DNA from: Dehalococcoidales bacterium
GTDB taxonomy: Bacteria > Chloroflexota > Dehalococcoidia > Dehalococcoidales > Fen-1064
Length of the DNA: 17,857 nucleotides
Direction of reading: 5' to 3'
Assembly: GCA_028713395.1 (NCBI GenBank)
Contig: JAQTOJ010000008.1
Coordinates: forward strand, 1 to 17,857
Part shown: positions 6,312 through 13,524 of the stretch, piece by piece
Layout of the letters: each line of letters begins with the position of its first letter
Numbering within the stretch: the stretch's first letter is position 1
The notes under the pieces: model-generated
Databases searched by the model: none
The model's input: only the letters and a program-made list of their open reading frames with translations
Told to the model about the DNA's origin: nothing
Made by a program: the position numbers and the translations under genes

Positions 6312-7346
6312 TTATTTGCTCTTTTTAGTTTTCTTTTCTTCTTTAGCTGCGGGCTGGTTCAACCAGTCCATCATCTTGCGCAGTTCGCCGCCGACTTCCT
6401 CGATGGGATGGGTGGCATCCATGCGCAGCAGGGCATTGTACATGGGCTTGCCAGCCTGGTTTTCCAGAATCCATTCTCTGGCAAAGGAGCCATCCTGGAT
6501 TTCGGTAAGGATGTCTTCCATTTCTTCTCTGACCATGTCATTGATAATGCGAGGACCGCGCGTGATATCGCCGTATTTGGCGGTTTCACTGACGCTTTCA
6601 CGCATGTGGGCAATGCCGCCCTGGTTGATCAAATCCACAATCAGTTTTAGTTCGTGGCAAACTTCAAAGTAGGCGATTTCCGGTTGGTAACCGGCTTCCA
6701 CCAGTGTTTCAAACCCGGTCTTGATGAGGGCGCTGACGCCGCCGCAAAGCACGGCCTGTTCGCCGAACAGATCGGTTTCGGTCTCTTCGTCAAACGTCGT
6801 TTCGATGATGCCGGCGCGGCTGACGCCCAGGGCTTTGGCGTAGGCTAAAGCATTCTGGCGGGCTTTACCGGAAGCATCCTGATAGACGGCAATTAAAGCG
6901 GGAGTGCCTCTGCCTTCAACGTAAAGCTGTCTCACCATTCTGCCGGGTGATTTGGGGGCGATCATGGTGACATCTACATCTTTAGGGGGCACAATCTGCC
7001 CGTAATGGATGTTGAAGCCATGAGCAAACATTAATGTTTTGCCTTTGGTCAGGTTCGGCGCGATCTCCGCTTCGTAGACTTTTTTCTGGATGGGATCGGG
7101 GATTAGAATCATAATGACATCCGCCTGTTTGGTCAACGAATCATTATCCATCACTTTAAAACCGGCGGCCTGGGCGGCTTTATAAGCGGCGGTGCCTTTG
7201 AGTTCACCGACGATCACGTCACAACCGCTATCGCGTAGATTCTGGCTGTGCGCGTGCCCCTGGTTGCCGAAGCCGCCAACAATGCCGACGACTTTACCTT
7301 CGAGTAATTTCAGATTGCAATCTTTGTCGTAATAAACCTTTGCCAT
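6312..7346 (-). CDS. ilvC: Ketol-acid reductoisomerase (class I), atypical cofactor loop
   Basis: It isomerises and reduces acetolactate and acetohydroxybutyrate, the second common step of valine, leucine and isoleucine synthesis. The 344-residue length and single knotted domain mark class I. Metal and substrate residues are present: Asp192 and Glu196 in TDLFGEQ, Glu228 and Glu232 in YFEVCHE, Ser253 in MRESVSET, and His109 in AHGFNIHY. The nucleotide-binding glycine motif is GGFGNQGHAH (24-33). The loop after strand beta-2, which usually reads LRxGSxS and binds the NADPH 2'-phosphate, is GELKGTAAY (47-55), with Glu48 present and the usual Arg and last Ser missing. A GGGAGG ribosome-binding site precedes it. 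It lies 20 bases after the usp gene and 27 before the leuA ATG (18 before the alternative GTG). Confidence 0.97.
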   Translation of the reverse strand: MAKVYYDKDCNLKLLEGKVVGIVGGFGNQGHAHSQNLRDSGCDVIVGELKGTAAYKAAQAAGFKVMDNDSLTKQADVIMILIPDPIQKKVYEAEIAPNLTKGKTLMFAHGFNIHYGQIVPPKDVDVTMIAPKSPGRMVRQLYVEGRGTPALIAVYQDASGKARQNALAYAKALGVSRAGIIETTFDEETETDLFGEQAVLCGGVSALIKTGFETLVEAGYQPEIAYFEVCHELKLIVDLINQGGIAHMRESVSETAKYGDITRGPRIINDMVREEMEDILTEIQDGSFAREWILENQAGKPMYNALLRMDATHPIEEVGGELRKMMDWLNQPAAKEEKKTKKSK

Positions 7347-7366
7347 TTTTTCCTCCCGGTATTTTT

Positions 7367-8293
7367 TTATTGCGGTTTTACGAGAACGATGGGATTAACG
7401 GTGCCAAACAGGACGCTTTCAGCCACACTGCCGTAAACCAAACGGCGGAAACCGGAGCGTCCATGAGTTGCCATGACAATAATAGTGTAAGGGTTTTTGG
7501 TGGCGAAGTTGATAATTTCCTCCGCCGGGGTGCCTGTGCCGACGATGGATGTAGCCGGGATGCCGGCTTCTTTGAATTGCTTTTCAATACCCGCCAGGTA
7601 TTCCGTGGCATTTTTCTTGCCGCGGGTGATTTCCTGCTCTACGAACTGTCCCCAATTGAAAGGCACGCCGGTGATTTCCGGTGAGTAGTAGGAAGGCGTG
7701 ACCGGCGGTTCGATAATCTGCAACAGCACTACCTGAGCGACGGCGCCGCTCTGTTTCGCCAGGGTCAGAGCGTGCGGTAATACCGTGGCGGAAACATCGG
7801 TGCCGCTCAGCGGCACCAACAAGGTGCGGGTAGGCCATTTGTCATAGGGCAGGGCTTTCTCATCGCCGGCGTGCACCAGCCAGACCGGCACTTTGGAAGC
7901 GCGTAAAATCTTATCTGCCACGCTGCCCATGCTCCAGCGCGTGCCGCCGGACCGTCCGTGACTGGCCATCATGACCATATCGACGTTGTTATCATCGACA
8001 TAGCGCAGGATTTCATCCGCGTGGTAACCCATCTTGATTTCACCGCGCACTTCCACCGCTTTTGCGATCGGTTTCCCGGTGTTGTTTTGCACCTGCCGCG
8101 CGCGGTTTTGCAGGGCATCGGCAGAGCGGTCGATATATGCCTTGTACATCGGGGCGAATTCACGGGAGCCGGGCGCGTAAACGTGCAGTAAAGTCACGTC
8201 GATGCCCAGTCTACCGGCAACTTCCGTAACGTAAGGGAAAACGATTTCTGCCAGTTGCGAGCCGTCCAGCAAGACCAGCATTTTCTTATACAT
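7367..8293 (-). CDS. Tandem universal stress protein (two UspA domains)
   Basis: This 308-residue cytoplasmic protein is built of two UspA domains, about 1-145 and 160-308. Each starts with a beta-strand and acidic pocket (KMLVLLDGS; RTLLVPLSGTD) and ends with the ATP-binding pattern HGRSG-x(n)-GSVA: MASHGRSGGTRWSMGSVADKILR in the first and MATHGRSGFRRLVYGSVAESVL in the second. Both domains thus look able to bind ATP. Such proteins support survival under starvation or respiratory stress in various bacteria; a specific role cannot be read from sequence. It lies inside the ilv operon between ilvN (69-base gap) and ilvC (20-base gap), with a strong AAAGGAGGG site, so it is made with the biosynthetic enzymes. 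Confidence 0.92.
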   Translation of the reverse strand: MYKKMLVLLDGSQLAEIVFPYVTEVAGRLGIDVTLLHVYAPGSREFAPMYKAYIDRSADALQNRARQVQNNTGKPIAKAVEVRGEIKMGYHADEILRYVDDNNVDMVMMASHGRSGGTRWSMGSVADKILRASKVPVWLVHAGDEKALPYDKWPTRTLLVPLSGTDVSATVLPHALTLAKQSGAVAQVVLLQIIEPPVTPSYYSPEITGVPFNWGQFVEQEITRGKKNATEYLAGIEKQFKEAGIPATSIVGTGTPAEEIINFATKNPYTIIVMATHGRSGFRRLVYGSVAESVLFGTVNPIVLVKPQ

Positions 8294-8362
8294 TTTCAGC
8301 TTTCCCTCCTTTCCTTTGTACTCATTACAGCACTATCGTCAGTGAAAATCAACATGTCTGGA

Positions 8363-8893
8363 TTATTCTTCCGAGGCTGTCTGTTTACGGCTGCTTTCGC
8401 CCGGATTCACGATGCCGCGGGTCATGGCGATCTTGCCGGTGCGGCAGACTTCCTTGATGCCGAATGCCTGTAAAAGATTTAATAATGAATTCATCTTGTT
8501 TTCATCACCGGTGACTTCCACGGTCAACGAATCCAGCGCCACATCCACGATGTTCGCCCGGAAGACATCCACGATCTGGATGATTTCGCCGCGAGTGGCG
8601 GAGGTGGATTTCACTTTGATCAGCGCCAGTTCTCTTTCCACCCGGTCTTCAGCGGTGATATCCGAGACCTTGATGGTTTCCACCAGTTTATCCAGTTGCT
8701 TGCGCACCTGTTCCACCGAGGTGTTGGTGCCGTCCGCGACGATGGTCATGCGGGAAATGCCGGCGGTTTCGCTATGCCCGACGGTGATGCTCTGAATGTT
8801 AAAGCCGCGCCGCCGGAACAAACTTGCCACGCGGTTCAAAACGCCCGGTCTGTCTTCTACCAGGGCGACTAAAGTGTGCTTCGTTGCGGCCAT
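8363..8893 (-). CDS. ilvN: Acetolactate synthase small (regulatory) subunit
   Basis: This 176-residue subunit activates the catalytic IlvB subunit and gives it feedback inhibition by valine and related amino acids. An N-terminal ACT domain is seen in HTLVALVEDRPGVLNRVASLFRRRGFNIQSITVG (about 6-40). The ACT-like C-terminal half includes REIIQIVDVFRANIVDV-type sequence and ends with a polar tail. Its ATG lies inside the 3' end of ilvB, overlapping by 25 bases, which implies translational coupling. The length is that of the usual IlvH/IlvN form of about 160-180 residues. I use ilvN; ilvH would be an equivalent name. Confidence 0.96.
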   Translation of the reverse strand: MAATKHTLVALVEDRPGVLNRVASLFRRRGFNIQSITVGHSETAGISRMTIVADGTNTSVEQVRKQLDKLVETIKVSDITAEDRVERELALIKVKSTSATRGEIIQIVDVFRANIVDVALDSLTVEVTGDENKMNSLLNLLQAFGIKEVCRTGKIAMTRGIVNPGESSRKQTASEE

Positions 8894-10578
8894 AAAGCTT
8901 CCTCCTTCCTGGGCATCTCTAAGAATTGGGATAATGAGGCGCCGGGAGGCACCATCGGGTAGACATTTTCCTCCGGTTCCACGCCGAAATCGATCAAGAA
9001 CGGGCCATCATAAGACATGGCTTGCTGAATGGCGGGGATGACTTCATCTTTTCTTCTGACCTTGACCGCGGCAATGCCGTAGGCTTCCGCCAGCTTCACG
9101 AAGTCCGGCCCCCACAGCGGGGTGGCAACGTAGCGTTTACCGTGGAATAGTTCCTGCCATTGCCTCACCATGCCCAGGAAGCCGTTGTTCATAATAGCAA
9201 TTTTGATATTCAGTTTTTCCTGCTGAATAGTCGCCAGTTCATGCAGCGTCATCTGGAAAGAACCGTCGCCATCGATCAACCAGACAGTGCCTTCCGGTCG
9301 GCCCATTTTCACGCCGACCGCCGCCGGTAACCCAAAGCCCATAGTGCCCAGACCGCCTGAGGAGATGAAGGTGTTGGGGTGGTTGTAGGTATAATGCTGG
9401 GCGGCCCACATTTGCTGCTGGCCTACGCCGGTGACGATGGTGGCATCGCCGTTGGTATTATGATAAATCTGGTTGATCACATATTGCGGCAGAATCGATG
9501 ACGTTTCGCGGATGTCTGTCGAGGGGTGTTCCCGCCGCCAGTCGTCCAGTTGTTTCAGCCATTCGCCGCGCTGGGCGGCTTCCACCAGTTTATTCAGTGG
9601 CCCCAAGACCGCCTTCACATCGCCGACAATGGGGACATCCACCGGCACGTTTTTACCGATTTCCGCCGGGTCGATATCGATATGAATGATTTTGGCGTGG
9701 GAAGCGAAGCCGCTGACTTCTGCCGTGGCGCGGTCATCGAACCGCATACCGATGGCAATCACCAGGTCAGCGTTATTGACCGCCATATTGGCGTAACCCA
9801 TGCCGTGCATGCCGATCCAGCGGTAACTCAAAACGTGAGATTCCGGGAAAGAACTGATACCCAGCAACGTGGTGACCACCGGTATCTGGGATTTTTCCGC
9901 CAGTTCCTTTAGCTCGGGGCTGGCATTGGAAATAATGACGCCCCGGCCGGCGATGATGACCGGCTTACGGGCTTCGTTGATCATTTTAGCGGCTTTCTGT
10001 ATCTGCGCCGGGTGACCTTTCATGGTAGGTTTGAAGTTCGGCAGGTCGACCTTGCCCGGGCTGTGATATTCCACCTGTTCGGTGAAGACATCTTTAGGCA
10101 CATCGATCAGTACGGGACCGGGACGGCCGGTGCGGGCGATATAAAAAGCTTCCTTCATGACTTTCGCCAATTGCGCGCCGTCACGCACCAGATAGTTGTG
10201 CTTGGTGATGGGCAAAGTAATACCGGTGATATCTATTTCCTGGAAGGCGTCCTTGCCGATAAAGCGGCGGGCGACCTGACCGGTGATGGCGACCATGGCG
10301 GTGGAATCCAGATAGGCGTTGGCAATACCCGTGACCAGGTTAGTGGCACCCGGACCGGAAGTGGCGAAACAAACCCCCACTTTACCAGTGGCGCGGGCAT
10401 AACCTTCCGCAGCATGGGCGGCGCACTGTTCGTGCCTGACCAGGATGTGGTGCAACTGGGGAAATTGCGGCAGCGTGTCATAAAGAGGGAGTATGGCGCC
10501 CCCCAGGATGCCATAAATGGTGTCTACCCCTTCTTTGACCAGACAATCGCAGATAATTTGGCCGCCTGTCATTTTCAT
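8869..10578 (-). CDS. ilvB: Acetolactate synthase large (catalytic) subunit
   Basis: This thiamine-diphosphate enzyme joins two pyruvates into acetolactate, or pyruvate plus 2-ketobutyrate into acetohydroxybutyrate. It is the first common step of the pathway. The 569-residue protein has the N-terminal pyrimidine-binding domain with the catalytic Glu50 in LVRHEQCAAHAAEGYARATG, the central FAD-binding domain (about 190-345), and the C-terminal domain with the thiamine diphosphate/Mg2+ motif GDGS (437-440) ending in NN at 464-465. The GFLGMVRQWQELF segment follows, as in acetolactate synthases. It starts 16 bases after ilvD, with AAGGGAAG as ribosome-binding site, and overlaps ilvN. The assignment is firm. 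Confidence 0.97.
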   Translation of the reverse strand: MKMTGGQIICDCLVKEGVDTIYGILGGAILPLYDTLPQFPQLHHILVRHEQCAAHAAEGYARATGKVGVCFATSGPGATNLVTGIANAYLDSTAMVAITGQVARRFIGKDAFQEIDITGITLPITKHNYLVRDGAQLAKVMKEAFYIARTGRPGPVLIDVPKDVFTEQVEYHSPGKVDLPNFKPTMKGHPAQIQKAAKMINEARKPVIIAGRGVIISNASPELKELAEKSQIPVVTTLLGISSFPESHVLSYRWIGMHGMGYANMAVNNADLVIAIGMRFDDRATAEVSGFASHAKIIHIDIDPAEIGKNVPVDVPIVGDVKAVLGPLNKLVEAAQRGEWLKQLDDWRREHPSTDIRETSSILPQYVINQIYHNTNGDATIVTGVGQQQMWAAQHYTYNHPNTFISSGGLGTMGFGLPAAVGVKMGRPEGTVWLIDGDGSFQMTLHELATIQQEKLNIKIAIMNNGFLGMVRQWQELFHGKRYVATPLWGPDFVKLAEAYGIAAVKVRRKDEVIPAIQQAMSYDGPFLIDFGVEPEENVYPMVPPGASLSQFLEMPRKEEALWPQRSTL

Positions 10579-10594
10579 CGTTATCTTCCCTTTC

Positions 10595-12262
10595 TTATGA
10601 AGTATAAACTGCGCCGGTGCTGGCGGAACTGACTTTTTCCGTATAACGTGCCAGGTAGCCGCTCTTGACGCGCGGCTGGAACGGCTTGAGTTTACCGAGC
10701 CTGGCTGTAATTTCTTTATCCGTCAGGATGACATTTATTTTGTTTTTATTGATATCGATTTCGATGATATCGCCGGTTTTCAGAGCAGCGATCGGTCCGC
10801 CGCTGGCGGCTTCCGGAGAAATGTGCCCGATGGCGGCGCCGCGCGAACCGCCGGAGAACCTTCCGTCGGTGATCAGATACACCTTATCGTCCAACCCCAT
10901 GCCCGCGATGAGCGAGGTAGGCGTGAGCATTTCACGCATACCGGGGCCGCCTTTCGGCCCTTCATAACGCACCACGACGACATCACCGGCTTTGATCTTA
11001 TCATGCATAATGGCAGTGGTGGCTGCTTCCTCGGAATCGAAGACCCGTGCAGGCCCTTTGAATTTCAGTATCTTGGAATCGACGGCGCCTTTTTTGATGA
11101 CAGCGCCATCCGGCGCCAGGTTGCCGAAGAGCACCGCCAGACCGCCGGTCTGCGAGTAGGCTTTAGCTTTGGTGCGGATGACATCTCTATCCAGCACTTT
11201 TGCTCCGGTGATGTTTTTACCAACCGTTTCGCCGGTGACCGTGATCAGGTCGGTGAACAACTGTGATTTCACGTCTTTCATAATGGCGGGAATGCCGCCG
11301 GCGCGGTCGAGGTCTTCAATGTGGTAGTGTCCGGCGGGACTCAATTTACAGATATAGGCGGTTTGCGCGCTGATTTCATTGATTTTTTGCAGGGAGAATT
11401 TGACACCGGCTTCGTTGGCGACGGCCATCAGGTGCAGCACGGAGTTGGTGCTGCCGCCCATGGCCATATCCACCGTGAAAGCATTGGTGATGGCTTTTTC
11501 TGTGATGATGTCGCGCGGGCGGATGTTTTTCTCTAACATTTTTACCGCCTGAGCGCCGGCTTTTCTCGCCAGTTGCTGACGGCGGTTATCTACGGCGGGA
11601 ATAGTGCCGTTGCCCGGCAAGCCCATACCCAAGGCTTCTGTCAGGCAGTTCATGGTGTTGGCGGTGAACATGCCGGCGCAACTGCCGCAACCGGGGCAGG
11701 CAGTTTCTTCCATTTCGGTCAATTCGATTTCGGTCATTTCTTTACGGACGACCTTGCCCACGGCTTCAAAGACGGAGATCAGGTCGATGTCAACGGACGC
11801 GCCGTTGACCATACGGTGTCCCGCCAGCATGGGACCGCCGGAGATAAAGACGGCGGGGATATTGAGACGCACGGCCGCCATGAGCATGCCGGGGATGATC
11901 TTATCGCAGTTAGGCATGAAGACCAGCGCGTCGAAGGCGTGTGATTCCACCACCACCTCCACGGAATCCGCGATCAGTTCGCGGCTGGGCAGGCTGTATT
12001 TCATACCGCTGTGGTTCATGGCAATGCCATCACAGACGGCAATGGTATTCACTTCAAAAGGCACACCGCCGGCTTGATAGATGCCGTCTTTGACAGCTTG
12101 CGCCAAGGCTCTTAAGCCGATGTGACCGGGCACGATTTCGCTATAGCTGTTGATAATGCCGATAAATGGTTTGTGCATATCGGCGCGCTGCACCCCGACG
12201 GCGTGCAGTAAAGCCCGGTGACCGGCGCGTTCCACCCCTTTTTTGATGGCATCGCTTCTCAT
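10595..12262 (-). CDS. ilvD: Dihydroxy-acid dehydratase, [4Fe-4S]-type
   Basis: It dehydrates dihydroxyisovalerate and dihydroxymethylvalerate to their keto acids. The 555-residue protein shows NSYSEIVPGHIGLR (38-51), VCDGIAMNHSGMKYSLPSRELIADS, PNCDKIIPGML (Cys119) and ETACPGCGSCAGMFTANTMNCLTE (Cys189, Cys192, Cys195). The position that carries a third cluster cysteine in the oxygen-stable [2Fe-2S] enzymes of plants and mycobacteria is Gly (VPGH), as in Escherichia coli IlvD. This points to a labile [4Fe-4S] cluster, in keeping with an anaerobe. The C-terminal half has TDGRFSGGSRGAAIGHISPEAA. It is the first structural gene of the operon, 28 bases after the attenuator terminator, with AGGTAG before the ATG. 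Confidence 0.97.
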   Translation of the reverse strand: MRSDAIKKGVERAGHRALLHAVGVQRADMHKPFIGIINSYSEIVPGHIGLRALAQAVKDGIYQAGGVPFEVNTIAVCDGIAMNHSGMKYSLPSRELIADSVEVVVESHAFDALVFMPNCDKIIPGMLMAAVRLNIPAVFISGGPMLAGHRMVNGASVDIDLISVFEAVGKVVRKEMTEIELTEMEETACPGCGSCAGMFTANTMNCLTEALGMGLPGNGTIPAVDNRRQQLARKAGAQAVKMLEKNIRPRDIITEKAITNAFTVDMAMGGSTNSVLHLMAVANEAGVKFSLQKINEISAQTAYICKLSPAGHYHIEDLDRAGGIPAIMKDVKSQLFTDLITVTGETVGKNITGAKVLDRDVIRTKAKAYSQTGGLAVLFGNLAPDGAVIKKGAVDSKILKFKGPARVFDSEEAATTAIMHDKIKAGDVVVVRYEGPKGGPGMREMLTPTSLIAGMGLDDKVYLITDGRFSGGSRGAAIGHISPEAASGGPIAALKTGDIIEIDINKNKINVILTDKEITARLGKLKPFQPRVKSGYLARYTEKVSSASTGAVYTS

Positions 12263-12289
12263 TTTACGTCTACCTGCCTTTTTTTAACT

Positions 12290-12316
12290 AAAAAAAAAGC
12301 CGTCCTTGTGGACGGC
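12290..12316 (-). terminator. Intrinsic terminator (attenuator) ahead of ilvD
   Basis: On the minus strand GCCGTCC (12316-12310), loop ACAA, and GGACGGC (12305-12299) form a 7-bp GC-rich stem followed directly by nine T (12298-12290). It lies between the leader peptide stop and the ilvD start, where a terminator would cut off the operon unless overridden. This is the layout of ribosome-mediated attenuation. Confidence 0.9.
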
Positions 12317-12380
12317 CACTGTGTTCGTTGGCGGCGAGCCCACTTACCGGCTTGAGTATGTAACAATAAGTACCAGGGAA
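12308..12380 (-). promoter_or_regulatory. Candidate 1:2 and 2:3 (antiterminator) pairings of the ilv attenuator
   Basis: Three segments on the minus strand can pair in alternative ways. Segment 1 lies inside the leader codons and reads CCC-TGGT-ACTTA. Segment 2 (12346-12339) reads TAAGTGGG and begins at the leader stop codon. Segment 3 (12313-12308) reads GTCCAC and covers part of the terminator 5' arm and loop. Segments 1 and 2 pair as ACTTA/TAAGT plus CCC/GGG with a bulge. Segments 2 and 3 pair as GTGGGC (12343-12338) with GTCCAC, six pairs including one G-U. A ribosome stalled on the Leu, Val and Ile codons would cover segment 1 and free 2 to pair with 3, preventing termination. The 2:3 helix is short, so the exact fold is tentative. 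Confidence 0.55.
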
Positions 12381-12397
12381 ATGGCTAGCTCTTTCAT
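12344..12397 (-). CDS. ilv operon leader peptide (attenuation)
   Basis: This 17-residue open reading frame encodes MKELAISLVLIVTYSSR and stops at 12346-12344. Eight of its 17 residues are Leu, Ile or Val (L4, I6, L8, V9, L10, I11, V12 and none after T13 makes seven counted from codon 4; the run SLVLIV is the dense part). It sits between a promoter and the attenuator terminator of ilvD, the standard arrangement of an ilv/leu leader peptide whose translation senses charged branched-chain tRNAs. There is no Shine-Dalgarno sequence: TTTAATATT precedes the ATG. The predicted transcription start falls within about three bases of the ATG, so the leader may be translated from a leaderless mRNA. The peptide itself would have no other function. 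Confidence 0.85.
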   Translation of the reverse strand: MKELAISLVLIVTYSSR

Positions 12398-12406
12398 AAT
12401 ATTAAA

Positions 12407-12435
12407 AAGATAACATAAACAGTAGGGGTTGTCAA
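12407..12435 (-). promoter_or_regulatory. Promoter of the ilv-leu operon
   Basis: TTGACA (12435-12430) and TATCTT (12412-12407) are separated by exactly 17 bases. The -35 element is a perfect sigma-70 match and the -10 matches 4 of 6. Transcription would start near 12400-12397, at or almost at the leader peptide ATG. It is the only strong promoter I see for the minus-strand operon. The stretch 12436-12591 between it and the rhomboid stop holds a small GGACG/CGTCC hairpin (about 12476-12462) without a T-run and no convincing gene. Confidence 0.8.
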
Positions 12436-12591
12436 ATAGGGTTTGAGGCTGTAATAGTCGGCGGACGGGCAACGTCCAATTCCTGTTATTTTCAATTCCT
12501 TATGCTTGAACAGTGCCGGGCTGGACGATAAATCCCTCTATCTCGGTGACGACTCGGGAGACTACTTCGAGAGATTGTACGAGATTTTCCG

Positions 12592-13203
12592 TTAATACCA
12601 GATACCGCGCTTGCGTTCCCAGCGCCGGAAATAAAAGCCTGCCGCGACCCCGGTAATCAGGCCGCCAAGGTGCGCCTGCCAACCGATGGAGGAACCGGAA
12701 GACATAGCCGGTATCAAAATGCTGAGAAACAACGTGCCGAAGATGACGTAAATCCACAAGTCCATGGGGATGGGGATGGGGAAAAGGACGATTTTAATCT
12801 TGGGACGCATGACCGCCAGCGCACCGCCCAGAGTAATGACCGCGCCGGAAGCGCCAATGGCGGCGGCATTGGGTTCGATGGCGATGAAGAGCAGGTTGCC
12901 GATGATGCCGCCGGCAAAATACAGGATCAGGAATTTGGCTTCACCGATGAGCTGCACCAGAGCGGAACCGTACCAGTACAGCCAGAGCATATTGAAGAGG
13001 ATATGGAAGTAGTTGTACGGGTCGTGCAGAAACAGACTGGTGACCAGCGACCACGGGTGGGTGGTGAGGTTGCTGCGGGAGATAGCCAGGGTATCGAATA
13101 TGGCGGAATTTCGTCCAATCAAGCTGGCAATGAATATTAGGACATTCGCGCCGATAAGTACCCAGATGACGTTAGATGAAGGTGACCACGAATTTCTTCT
13201 CAT
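12592..13203 (-). CDS. Rhomboid family intramembrane serine protease
   Basis: This 203-residue protein has six hydrophobic segments and cuts membrane proteins within or near the bilayer. Catalytic Ser119 lies in GASG (117-120), and His178 lies in QAHLGGLITGVAAGF. The oxyanion-hole pair His67 and Asn71 are in HILFNMLW, as in GlpG-type rhomboids. A proline- and hydrophobic-rich segment IVLFPIPIPMDLWIYVIFG follows the active serine, and a basic tail ends the protein. The natural substrate cannot be told from sequence. AGAGG lies nine bases before the ATG. It is downstream of a structured RNA unit that ends in a terminator 57 bases before the start, so it either has its own weak promoter or is controlled by that RNA. 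No clear terminator follows it. Confidence 0.93.
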   Translation of the reverse strand: MRRNSWSPSSNVIWVLIGANVLIFIASLIGRNSAIFDTLAISRSNLTTHPWSLVTSLFLHDPYNYFHILFNMLWLYWYGSALVQLIGEAKFLILYFAGGIIGNLLFIAIEPNAAAIGASGAVITLGGALAVMRPKIKIVLFPIPIPMDLWIYVIFGTLFLSILIPAMSSGSSIGWQAHLGGLITGVAAGFYFRRWERKRGIWY

Positions 13204-13260
13204 GACATTTTGCCTCTAGCTTGATTGTACAGGTTAGGCGGGATGGCAGGCAAGCGGTAT

Positions 13261-13300
13261 AAAAAATGATGGAGAGCAACCTGTTTCAGCGCTCTCCATC
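13261..13300 (-). terminator. Intrinsic terminator of the structured RNA upstream of the rhomboid gene
   Basis: On the minus strand GATGGAGAGC (13300-13291), a 13-base loop, and GCTCTCCATC (13277-13268) make a perfect 10-bp stem followed by A and six T (13266-13261). It ends the transcript that begins near 13518. On the plus strand the hairpin is preceded by A and followed by no T-run, so it works only on the minus strand. Confidence 0.9.
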
Positions 13301-13518
13301 CAAGATTCAGTCTTACGAATCCGACTCACTTGCGGTAATCACTACCGGATGGGGGAATTTCAATTCACCCCTTTATCTATCACGAGTCAGACATTCGTTC
13401 CAGTGGGTGCCCCGCAACAGATGCAGGGCGTCAACTATCAACCTGGCGAACCCCCAATACTGCATGAATACGCATTCCAGCACCTCCCGCAGTATATTTG
13501 GCTACATGGTAGCCCAAC
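13261..13518 (-). ncRNA. Unrecognised structured RNA of about 258 nt (ncRNA or riboswitch-like leader)
   Basis: The transcript is bounded by a near-consensus promoter and an intrinsic terminator and is full of paired segments. From its 5' end: GGCTAC/GTAGCC with loop CAT (13514-13500); ATACTGC/GCAGTAT enclosing a GAAT/ATTC hairpin (13495-13457); GCCCTGCA/TGCGGGGC (13429-13409); a long helix CGAAT-GT-CTGACTC with GAGTCGG-ATTCG, 12 pairs around a 2-base bulge (13397-13384 with 13327-13316), enclosing GGGG..CCCC (about 13371-13352) and CGGTA/TACCG (13347-13333) hairpins; and the terminator. I do not find the core motifs of RNase P RNA, tmRNA or SRP RNA, nor the single-rod shape of 6S RNA. It may act in trans, or control the rhomboid gene 57 bases downstream. 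The class is unknown to me. Confidence 0.7.
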
Positions 13519-13524
13519 AGTTAT

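Noticed and set aside
10012..10632. Long plus-strand reading frame of 206 residues opposite ilvB
   Set aside because: It is a shadow of the GC-biased codon positions of ilvB; ilvB has complete family motifs on the other strand.
12500..12600. A Leu/Val-rich reading frame (ENLVQSLEVVSRVV...) on the minus strand after the rhomboid stop, a possible second ilv leader peptide
   Set aside because: It has no ATG or GTG start with a ribosome-binding site, no promoter ahead of it, and it runs out of a frame antiparallel to nothing known but shadowing the rhomboid gene. The leader at 12397-12344 fits far better.
13296..13371. Resemblance of GGGGTGAATTGAAATTCCCC...CCGGTAGTG and TTGGATGGAGAG to parts of the FMN riboswitch, and of ACCGCAAGTGAGTC to cobalamin riboswitch segments
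   Set aside because: The matches are local and in the wrong arrangement. The GGCGGT, AGCCCGC and CCGACAGT core blocks of the FMN element and the GGGAA core and B12 box of the cobalamin element are absent.
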